NCBI RefSeq assembly: GCF_934309415.1
Contig: NZ_CAKRDI010000032.1
Location: 1-36,109 of the forward strand
DNA length: 36,109 nt
Source: an uncultured Mediterraneibacter sp.
GTDB lineage: Bacteria > Bacillota > Clostridia > Lachnospirales > Lachnospiraceae
Direction: 5' to 3'
Shown here: in pieces, positions 30,632-36,109 of the stretch
How positions within the stretch are numbered: the first letter of the stretch is position 1
Layout: every line of letters starts with the position of its first letter
Position numbers and translations under genes: made by a program
Notes under the pieces: generated by a model
Told to the model about the DNA's origin: nothing
Databases searched by the model: none
What the model saw: only the letters and a program-made list of their open reading frames with translations

Positions 30632-31657
30632 ATGGATAAGGATATTATTACAGATTACAGCAATCTGTATCAAGCTTATAAGAAAGCAAAATCAGGTAAG
30701 AAGTTTAATAGCAGCACTGCAAAATTTTCTTCAATGGCTTTAGAAGGCATTTGGATACTGAAAGAACAGCTAGAGAATCAGACATATGCAGTAGCTCCAT
30801 ACAATAAATTTGAGATCTATGAGCCAAAGAGAAGAAAAATTGAATCGTGTTCATTCAAAGATAAGGTAGTGCAGCATGTACTCTGTGATAATATCCTGCA
30901 TCCCAAATTAAAGAATGTGTTTATCGAATATAATTCTGCCGGTCAGGAAGGTAAAGGCACTTTGTATGCGCTGGATGGACTGAAAATTCATATGGAGTCG
31001 TTCCACCAAAAGCATGGTGCGGATGGTTGGATATTGAAATGCGATATCAGACATTTCTTTTACGAAATTGATCATGAAATACTGAAAGACATTGTAGATT
31101 ATTTCTTTCCGGATTCTTACACAACATGGCTGAATCATACACTAATTGACAGTAGTGAGAATCCTGGCTTACCACTTGGTAATCAGGCTGGACAGGTATA
31201 TGCATTGCTTACGGTCCATCCGGTAGACTGCATGGTGACTGGGGAACTTGGAATTGAAGAATACGGTCGATATATGGATGATTTTTATCTGATACACCGG
31301 AGTAAGGAATATTTGGAATGGTGCCTTGAATGTATAAGAGAGCTTCTGAAAAGTCTTGGATTGGAATTGAATGGAAAGACGCAGATCATCCCGTTTAAGA
31401 ATGGAATTCGCTTTCTTGGCTTTCATCACTATGTAACGCACGATGGAAAATATATTCGGAAGTTGACAGGCGAGAATAAACGGAAGAATAAGAAGAAATT
31501 CCGAAAATTGGTTAAAGATGTGAAAGATGGAAAACTTTCAGAGGAGAAATTTTACAAGAAATACAATTCATGGAGAAACCATGCTTTGCATGGAAATTGT
31601 GTGAAGTTGGTTCATAGCATGGATTTGTATATAGAAGGGTTGATGAATGGAAAATGA
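30632..31657 (+). CDS. DGR reverse transcriptase
   Basis: 341 aa from the ATG at 30632, 7 nt after AAAGG; the ATG at 30626 is too close to that site. Group-II-intron-like RT fold: first catalytic Asp in KCDIRHFF (D138), GLPLGNQAGQ (179-188), the YMDD box at 214-217, and the later GIRFLGFHHY. The size is typical of DGR RTs, with no maturase or endonuclease domain. DGR RTs copy TR RNA with errors at adenines. The usual SQ in the G-x-x-x-SQ motif is GQ here, a variant. It overlaps the next gene (ATGA). Confidence 0.93.
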   Translation: MDKDIITDYSNLYQAYKKAKSGKKFNSSTAKFSSMALEGIWILKEQLENQTYAVAPYNKFEIYEPKRRKIESCSFKDKVVQHVLCDNILHPKLKNVFIEYNSAGQEGKGTLYALDGLKIHMESFHQKHGADGWILKCDIRHFFYEIDHEILKDIVDYFFPDSYTTWLNHTLIDSSENPGLPLGNQAGQVYALLTVHPVDCMVTGELGIEEYGRYMDDFYLIHRSKEYLEWCLECIRELLKSLGLELNGKTQIIPFKNGIRFLGFHHYVTHDGKYIRKLTGENKRKNKKKFRKLVKDVKDGKLSEEKFYKKYNSWRNHALHGNCVKLVHSMDLYIEGLMNGK

Positions 31658-32217
31658 AATATAAAGTAGGCGACAAAGTAAGGGTAAGGAGCGATTTGGA
31701 AGCGCGTGAACCATATGGTAGTACTGTGGCTACGGAAAGCATGAAAAAATTGGCAGGCAAGATAGTGACAATTTCACAGGTAGGATTCGACAGTTATCAG
31801 ATTTATGATATGGACTGTTACTGGACAGATGAAATGCTTGAGCCGGTAGAAGAAATGAGTGCAGTTGAAGCAACAAGACTTTTGGGGAGAATGTGTAGCG
31901 AAAGTGGCTGTTATATAGATTGTCCTATAGGAAAAGGAAAAGGCAAAAAGACGTGTCAAGATTTCCGAAAAGATAATCCAGAAGAAACACTTGAAATCCT
32001 TAAACAGTGGAAGCTGAATCATGCGAGAAAGCCGTTTGAAACAGAAAAAGCCTTGTATGCGGTGGTTATGGATGAGAATAGAAATGTTGTATATGAAGAA
32101 AAAACAAGTCTTACAAATAGTGAACATACGCAAAGAAAGATTTTAGAAAAATATTGTTCAAACCATGAGGGTAAGTTTTACGCACTAAGTGAAGTTAGGA
32201 TCACAGTAAAGGAGTAA
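31654..32217 (+). CDS. Hypothetical phage protein with SH3-like N-terminus
   Basis: 187 aa. The N-terminal KYKVGDKVRVRSDLEAREPYG and the WTDEMLEPVE end of that block look like a small SH3/KOW-type barrel. A Cys-containing stretch follows (MCSESGCYIDCPIGKGKGKKTC), then a conserved helical region (NPEETLEILKQWK) common to Clostridial phage proteins, and a C-terminal alpha/beta part. Its start overlaps the RT stop, so it is in the same operon, but a DGR role is not implied. Function unknown. Confidence 0.65.
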   Translation: MKYKVGDKVRVRSDLEAREPYGSTVATESMKKLAGKIVTISQVGFDSYQIYDMDCYWTDEMLEPVEEMSAVEATRLLGRMCSESGCYIDCPIGKGKGKKTCQDFRKDNPEETLEILKQWKLNHARKPFETEKALYAVVMDENRNVVYEEKTSLTNSEHTQRKILEKYCSNHEGKFYALSEVRITVKE

Positions 32218-32220
32218 CAT

Positions 32221-32439
32221 ATGAATACAGGAGACAAGATAGATTACATGATTCAGTGCTTGAAAATTGCAAAAGCTGAGTATGATTACACGGCTGATTA
32301 CATTGCAAATAAACCAACGGAAAGACCAGAGCTGTGGAAATTCCTTGATACGCATAGAGCGCCAAACAAGGCACTGATTAAGGATAATCTTAGGAATGTG
32401 GCAAGAATGGGATTCCAACTTGCGAATGAGGTAAAGTGA
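32221..32439 (+). CDS. Small hypothetical phage protein
   Basis: 72 aa, helical, with no motif recognised. AAAGGAG lies 7-8 nt upstream of the ATG. It overlaps the next gene by 4 nt, consistent with coupled translation. Confidence 0.6.
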   Translation: MNTGDKIDYMIQCLKIAKAEYDYTADYIANKPTERPELWKFLDTHRAPNKALIKDNLRNVARMGFQLANEVK

Positions 32440-32708
32440 TGATTAGAAAATTAATAGAAGAAATTATCGAAAAGTATTATCGAGAAAGTGACGAATACTA
32501 TTCGAGATACCGTGAAGATGAAGATGAAAACGAATTTGGAATGGACGAAGAAATTAAATCTGCATTGGAAGAAAAAGGAATACAGTTCGAGGTTGGATTT
32601 GAAGATGGCTTTTCTTCGCCTGGCTACGACAATGATTTTCTGGCTATCGCATGGATAGAAGCGGATGGAACATTGGAACTTGAAACGGTGTTATTAGAAA
32701 TTAAATAA
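32436..32708 (+). CDS. Small acidic hypothetical protein
   Basis: 90 aa, strongly acidic in the middle (YYRESDEYYSRYREDEDENE). It begins at 32436 or at the following ATG (32439), both overlapping the previous stop. Highly acidic small phage proteins sometimes mimic DNA to block host enzymes, but no specific family is recognised and this is only a possibility. Confidence 0.55.
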   Translation: MMIRKLIEEIIEKYYRESDEYYSRYREDEDENEFGMDEEIKSALEEKGIQFEVGFEDGFSSPGYDNDFLAIAWIEADGTLELETVLLEIK

Positions 32709-32715
32709 ATTACAG

Positions 32716-32761
32716 AAAGGAGTACGGAGCTCCGGCCGGGCAAAGATATATCGGCTCCTTT
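32716..32761 (+). promoter_or_regulatory. Hairpin that can sequester a ribosome-site sequence
   Basis: AAAGGAG (32716-32722) can pair with CTCCTTT (32755-32761); inside is the palindrome CGGAGCTCCG. It sits just before the start codon of the PP-loop gene at 32769, which has no well-placed Shine-Dalgarno sequence of its own. This suggests translational control. Confidence 0.4.
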
Positions 32762-32768
32762 CGAGAAG

Positions 32769-33791
32769 ATGTATATACAAGAAGATGACTTGAAACTAAA
32801 TGACTGGCAGTTCTCGCAAAGAAAATATCTGCCATATGAAACAAAGCTACGGCTTACAGAAACCCGTATAAGAGAATGGCATTACAACTGGGATGGGCAA
32901 GTGTATTTAAGCTATTCTGCTGGACTTGATAGCACGGTGTTACTACATATGATCCGAAAAATATTAGGAAATGATGTCCCGGCTGTCTTTTCTAACACAG
33001 GTTTGGAATTTCCAGAAATCGTGAGATTTGCAAGGAAAGCACCGGGTGAATTTGAAGAGATATATCCGAGAGAAAAAGATGGAAAGAGGATTACATTTAA
33101 ACAGGTCGTTGACCAATACGGATTCCCGCTTGTGTCGAAAGAAACGGCATTGAAAATACATAAGTTGCGACACGGGAACTTATCAGATCGGTATAGAAAC
33201 TATCTGCTGAACGGGGACGAGCGTGGAAAGTTCGGAGTTTTGGCAAAAAAATGGAAGTTTCTGTTGGACGCAAAATTTGATACATCTGAGAAGTGCTGTC
33301 ACATTATGAAGAAGAAACCATTTAAAGAATACGAAAAGCGCACCGGCAGAAAACCATATATCGGCACAACACAGGATGAGGGATTCATGCGAGCGCATCT
33401 ATACGCAAGCACAGGCTGTAATGTGTATGACGGGAAGAAAATTAAATCACAGCCGTTAGGATTTTGGAACAGACAGGATGTATTAAGATACGTGGTCGAA
33501 AATGATGTGGAAATATGCTCTGTGTACGGAGATATTAAGCAAGATCAGCAGGGTAACTATTATACAACAGGAGAACAACGAACAGGATGTATGTTCTGTG
33601 GATTCGGAGCGCACCTGGAAGAAGAACCAAACAGATTCCAGAGAATGTCGGTAACGCATCCGAAACATTATGGAATTTGTATGAATCTTGAGAACAACGG
33701 TGTGAAGTATAAGAATGCACTGGGAATGTGCGGGATTTGTACGGAAACATGGAAGCAACAAGGACAGATGGACATATTTGATTTTATTTAA
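32769..33791 (+). CDS. PAPS-reductase-family (PP-loop) phage protein
   Basis: 340 aa. The ATP-pyrophosphatase loop SYSAGLDSTVLLHM (about residue 55) and FSNTGLEFPEI define the PAPS-reductase/DndC-like superfamily. Later cysteines (EKCCHIMK, TGCMFCGFG, GMCGICTE) may hold a cluster or metal. Phage members are widespread and unassigned; ideas include sulfur-based nucleic-acid modification. The ATG at 32769 is the only start in frame after the preceding stop. A second PP-loop protein follows at 33956. Confidence 0.85.
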   Translation: MYIQEDDLKLNDWQFSQRKYLPYETKLRLTETRIREWHYNWDGQVYLSYSAGLDSTVLLHMIRKILGNDVPAVFSNTGLEFPEIVRFARKAPGEFEEIYPREKDGKRITFKQVVDQYGFPLVSKETALKIHKLRHGNLSDRYRNYLLNGDERGKFGVLAKKWKFLLDAKFDTSEKCCHIMKKKPFKEYEKRTGRKPYIGTTQDEGFMRAHLYASTGCNVYDGKKIKSQPLGFWNRQDVLRYVVENDVEICSVYGDIKQDQQGNYYTTGEQRTGCMFCGFGAHLEEEPNRFQRMSVTHPKHYGICMNLENNGVKYKNALGMCGICTETWKQQGQMDIFDFI

Positions 33792-33955
33792 AGAAAGGAA
33801 TAACGAATCCTCGGTAAACCGAGGTTGTATCAAGATTAGTATGGTGAATTGGTACATAAAGATTGACGGAGTGGCTGTGCCTAATTAAGCACTTAATAAT
33901 GCATCCAAGCCGATTGTTAATCTATCCACGATACATGGATTTGTAGCGTGGTGTT
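33792..33955 (+). other. Structured spacer between two PP-loop genes
   Basis: No gene. It contains a perfect 7-bp hairpin CCTCGGT-AA-ACCGAGG (33809-33824), a GTGC/GCAC stem near 33873-33888, and a hairpin CCACG-A-TACA / TGTA-G-CGTGG (33926-33951) ending 4 nt before the next start codon, where the only weak ribosome-site sequence (GTGG) lies. No tRNA fold could be completed. Confidence 0.4.
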
Positions 33956-34666
33956 ATGAAAGTATGTTGGTTTTCAACAGGAATTAGCAGTTTTGTAGCT
34001 TGTTATTTAGCAAAGGATGTAGATGAGATAATTTATACTCATGTACCAGATCAGCATCCTGATTCTTTGAGATTTTTGCATGATTGCGAAAGGATATTGG
34101 GTAGAAAAATTACAATCTTACAATCTGATAGGTTTTCGTCAGTAGAGGATGTAATGAATTTTTCTCACACAATGAATACTCCTTTTGGTGCTCCATGCAC
34201 AAGGTATCTCAAAAAAGAAGTTAGGAAAAAATGGGAAAGAGAGAATCCTGACCACCACACTTATGTATGGGGATTTGATGTAAACGAAACAACGAGAGCT
34301 GAAAATACTTGCAAGGCATTAAGTGACTACGATCATGAGTTTCCGCTCATTGAAAACGGACTCACGAAAGAGGAAGCTCACGGTATCGCAAGAAAGCTCG
34401 GACTCAAAAGACCTATCATGTATGACATGGGTTATCCGAATAATAACTGTATCGGCTGTGTGAAAGGTGGCATGGGTTACTGGAATAAAATTCGAGTAGA
34501 TTTCCCGGAGGTTTTTGCTAGAAGAGCAGAGCAAGAAAGACGGTTCAACAGGACTTGTATCAAAGGCGTATTCCTAGATGAATTAGAACCAAACAGAGGA
34601 AACATTAATACAGAAGTCATGGAAGATTGCACGATAGCGTGTCAGCTTCTGACTTGGAACAAATAA
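33956..34666 (+). CDS. Second PP-loop (PAPS-reductase-like) protein
   Basis: 236 aa. The N-terminal KVCWFSTGISSFVACYLA is a PP-loop variant (STGISS in place of SGGxDS), followed by IIYTHVPDQHPDS. C-terminal cysteines in NNNCIGCVKGGMGYWNK resemble the metal/cluster site of the family. Shorter than its neighbour at 32769 and probably a different subfamily, it may be part of the same nucleotide or tRNA/DNA modification pathway. The start has no good ribosome site and lies next to a hairpin. Base composition becomes more AT-rich from here on. Confidence 0.72.
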   Translation: MKVCWFSTGISSFVACYLAKDVDEIIYTHVPDQHPDSLRFLHDCERILGRKITILQSDRFSSVEDVMNFSHTMNTPFGAPCTRYLKKEVRKKWERENPDHHTYVWGFDVNETTRAENTCKALSDYDHEFPLIENGLTKEEAHGIARKLGLKRPIMYDMGYPNNNCIGCVKGGMGYWNKIRVDFPEVFARRAEQERRFNRTCIKGVFLDELEPNRGNINTEVMEDCTIACQLLTWNK

Positions 34667-34680
34667 TAGTACCTTGACAA

Positions 34681-34709
34681 TTGAATATTGATGGTTGGAA
34701 TGGTATAAT
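34681..34709 (+). promoter_or_regulatory. Independent promoter of the DUF2971 gene
   Basis: TTGAAT at 34681-34686 and TATAAT at 34704-34709 with a 17-nt spacer, immediately after the stop of the preceding gene. TTGACA at 34675-34680 is too far from the -10 (23 nt) to be the -35. Confidence 0.65.
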
Positions 34710-34739
34710 TTCCGTATAAATGTACGGGAGGAAATGCCA

Positions 34740-35543
34740 ATGAGTAAAGAATGGATGTCGGAATACATAGAGAAATTAGAGGATGAAAAAATTTCGTTTT
34801 TTGATGTAGTACAATTTGTGAAACAATATATGCCACGCAAATTGTACAGTTATAGAAGAATGAATGATTATTGGCGAGAAAATGTATTTAAAGGGTGTGT
34901 TCATTTAACGCCGGCTTCTGAATTTAATGATCCATTTGATTGTTTTCCTACTATTGATTTCATTAAAGACACTGGAACAATATCTAAAGCATACAGAGAA
35001 TATAGTAAAAGTACAAAACCAGAATATAGAGAGGCAAAAAAAGAGATAGATAAAGTTGTTCGTGAATTATTGGGAAAGAATCAACGTGATACGTTAGTGT
35101 CATGTTTTACGGAGAAAAAAGATTCTATTTTAATGTGGTCGTATTATACTGAAAATCATAAAGGGTTTTGCATAGAATACGATACGACAAAAGCAGAAAT
35201 TTTTCACCAGCAGGTATTACCTGTTATTTATGATGATAACCGATATAATGCTATGCGTTTACTAGAAACACAAAATAATAATATAATTTTGAATCCATAT
35301 GTGTATAAAGCAAAGTGCTGGAAACATGAAGAAGAGTGGAGAATTTTATCTACACATTGTGAAGAAATTCATCCAAACGATAACGTTTATTTAAAAGAAG
35401 CAATAACTGGTGTGTACTTGGGAGCAAAGATAGACAAGGATATAGAAGAAGAAATAAAAAATTGGGGAAAAACAGAAAAAATACCCATTTATAAAATGGA
35501 GTTAGATAATCAAAAGTATATACTTAATAGTAAACGATTGTAA
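34740..35543 (+). CDS. DUF2971 protein, moron-like cargo gene
   Basis: 267 aa. The DUF2971 pattern is clear: KLYSYRRMNDYWRENVFKG, TPASEFNDPFDCF, VSCFTEKKDSILMWSYYTEN, GFCIEYDT, VIYDDNRY and CWKHEEEWRIL. The biochemical function of DUF2971 is unknown; members turn up near phage-defence and cargo genes. The ATG at 34740 is 8 nt after GGGAGG; the ATG at 34734 is too close. It has its own promoter and strong terminator and is more AT-rich than its neighbours: the hallmarks of a moron expressed from the prophage. Confidence 0.85.
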   Translation: MSKEWMSEYIEKLEDEKISFFDVVQFVKQYMPRKLYSYRRMNDYWRENVFKGCVHLTPASEFNDPFDCFPTIDFIKDTGTISKAYREYSKSTKPEYREAKKEIDKVVRELLGKNQRDTLVSCFTEKKDSILMWSYYTENHKGFCIEYDTTKAEIFHQQVLPVIYDDNRYNAMRLLETQNNNIILNPYVYKAKCWKHEEEWRILSTHCEEIHPNDNVYLKEAITGVYLGAKIDKDIEEEIKNWGKTEKIPIYKMELDNQKYILNSKRL

Positions 35544-35550
35544 TAATTAT

Positions 35551-35586
35551 TACCAACCATCAATATTCGGTGGTTGGTATTTTTTT
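35551..35586 (+). terminator. Terminator of the DUF2971 gene
   Basis: TACCAACCA (35551-35559), 11-nt loop, TGGTTGGTA (35571-35579), then seven T. Strong Rho-independent terminator 7 nt after the stop. Confidence 0.9.
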
Positions 35587-35615
35587 ACGCATTTTTAAGG
35601 AGAAATGAACGAATT

Positions 35616-36044
35616 ATGAGAAGTTACGAAGTTAAATTGCCGAGAGGTATTGAAGTAGATATTTTCAATCTACCGGAAGATTTTGAAGAGCAGATAAAAG
35701 AATCTTTCAGAGATTATACAGAGGAAACCGCAAAAGAATATAGGTATTGCGACAAGCTTGGATATATTGATTGCTGCATCAAGCATTTAAACGGTGGAAA
35801 GCGTTCTGACGATATCGTAAACGAAATGGTAGAAGGTCATATTCTTTATGAATGGAGAGAAAATGGAGAAATCATTGATGAAGATGATATCTACTGCTTA
35901 GAGTTTATGGAAGATTGCTACGACAGAGGAAAAGAAGATGCAAGGCTGTGTTCGCACTTCGGCAGCGATGACCACCACATTTACGATCAGATTCAGAAGG
36001 TACTGGTAAAAGTAATTACAATTGTAATGAACTATGAGGATTGA
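35616..36044 (+). CDS. Hypothetical acidic phage protein
   Basis: 142 aa, acidic, with EVKLPRGIEVDIFNLPEDFE at the N-terminus and a His-containing patch late (SHFGSDDHHIYDQI). No family recognised. AAGGAG at 35597-35602 is 13 nt before the ATG at 35616, a long spacing; the ATG at 35605 is in another frame. It resumes the rightward operon after the moron. Confidence 0.55.
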   Translation: MRSYEVKLPRGIEVDIFNLPEDFEEQIKESFRDYTEETAKEYRYCDKLGYIDCCIKHLNGGKRSDDIVNEMVEGHILYEWRENGEIIDEDDIYCLEFMEDCYDRGKEDARLCSHFGSDDHHIYDQIQKVLVKVITIVMNYED

Positions 36045-36064
36045 TGAAGAAAAGGAGAAAACAC

Positions 36065-36109
36065 ATGAAAGGGAAGAATACACTGAGAGATAAGCCTTTT
36101 CGGTATGGT
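36065..36109 (+). CDS. Start of a further phage ORF (cut by the window end)
   Basis: The ATG at 36065 is preceded by AAAGGAG at good spacing, and the frame is open for the 15 codons left in the window (MKGKNTLRDKPFRYG). Nothing can be said about its product. Confidence 0.5.
   Translation, partial: MKGKNTLRDKPFRYG

Larger units (their letters stand above)
13413..36109. mobile_element. Temperate prophage, left part (runs off the window)
   Basis: Contains an integrase, leftward lysogeny genes with an XRE repressor, an operator region, and a long rightward operon of recombination and replication genes with overlapping starts and stops. No capsid, tail, terminase or lysis gene is in the window, so only the early half is visible. 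The left boundary must lie between the gdhA terminator and the integrase. The exact attachment core cannot be set without the right end. Confidence 0.88.

Noticed and set aside
28855..31657. Group II intron or retron as the source of the reverse transcriptase
   Set aside because: No maturase or endonuclease domain, no intron structure or msr/msd region, whereas Avd, TR and two VRs are all present.
33828..33905. Phage-encoded tRNA between the two PP-loop genes
   Set aside because: A D-arm-like ATGGTG...GGTACAT and a GTGC/GCAC stem are present, but there is no T-arm GTTCGA signature and no 7-bp acceptor stem can be completed.
34675..34709. TTGACA at 34675 as the -35 of the DUF2971 promoter
   Set aside because: The distance to TATAAT is 23 nt; TTGAAT at 34681 gives the normal 17-nt spacer.

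Overview
The window looks like a chromosome segment of a gut Firmicute, most likely a Lachnospiraceae-type Clostridium. The grounds are a group-B-like [FeFe] hydrogenase, a clostridial MetF plus split MetH, AGGAGG-type ribosome sites, frequent TTG/GTG starts and moderate to low GC. The genus cannot be fixed from sequence alone. The left 13.4 kb is host core: glgA, metF, a separate methionine-synthase activation protein, metH without its own activation domain, an [FeFe] hydrogenase, alaS, rpsU and gdhA, all on the + strand. Its intergenic spaces hold two families of short, highly folded, non-coding mobile elements. Family 1 has four copies (one cut by the window start); the three complete copies are 143-157 bp and each is flanked by a perfect 8-bp target duplication. 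Family 2 has two copies, 160 and 158 bp, near-palindromic, probably inserted at TA.

From about 13.45 kb to the right edge lies the early half of a temperate phage integrated just downstream of gdhA. The lysogeny module is on the minus strand: tyrosine integrase, small protein, zinc-ribbon membrane protein, membrane/coiled-coil protein, HEXXH-like peptidase and XRE repressor. It faces a control region (16962-17202) with three AACCGAAGTA operator-like sites, a palindromic half-site pair and rightward promoters. The rightward operon encodes an HTH/excisionase-like protein, an ORF6N/ORF6C antirepressor, small proteins, a Rad50/SbcC-like ATPase, a RecT-like annealing protein, a CxxCxxCC protein, a metallo-beta-lactamase-fold protein, SSB, an ERCC4-like nuclease, a replisome organiser (with a candidate internal origin) and a TOPRIM primase-DnaB-like helicase.

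The standout system is a complete diversity-generating retroelement (DGR) at 28.85-31.66 kb inside this replication operon. It has two tandem target genes with C-terminal variable repeats (VR1, VR2), an Avd-like accessory gene, one template repeat (TR) and a reverse transcriptase with YMDD. Over the TR core, VR1 differs at 10 positions and VR2 at 9, and all 19 differences fall on TR adenines. The targets are DUF6273-like proteins with no visible signal peptide or membrane segment. They sit among replication genes rather than tail genes, which is unusual.

Downstream are two PP-loop (PAPS-reductase-like) proteins with hairpins in their leaders, and a DUF2971 gene with its own promoter and terminator, that is, a moron-like cargo gene. 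The window ends a few codons into a further ORF. No structural, packaging or lysis genes, and no right attachment site, are inside the window.
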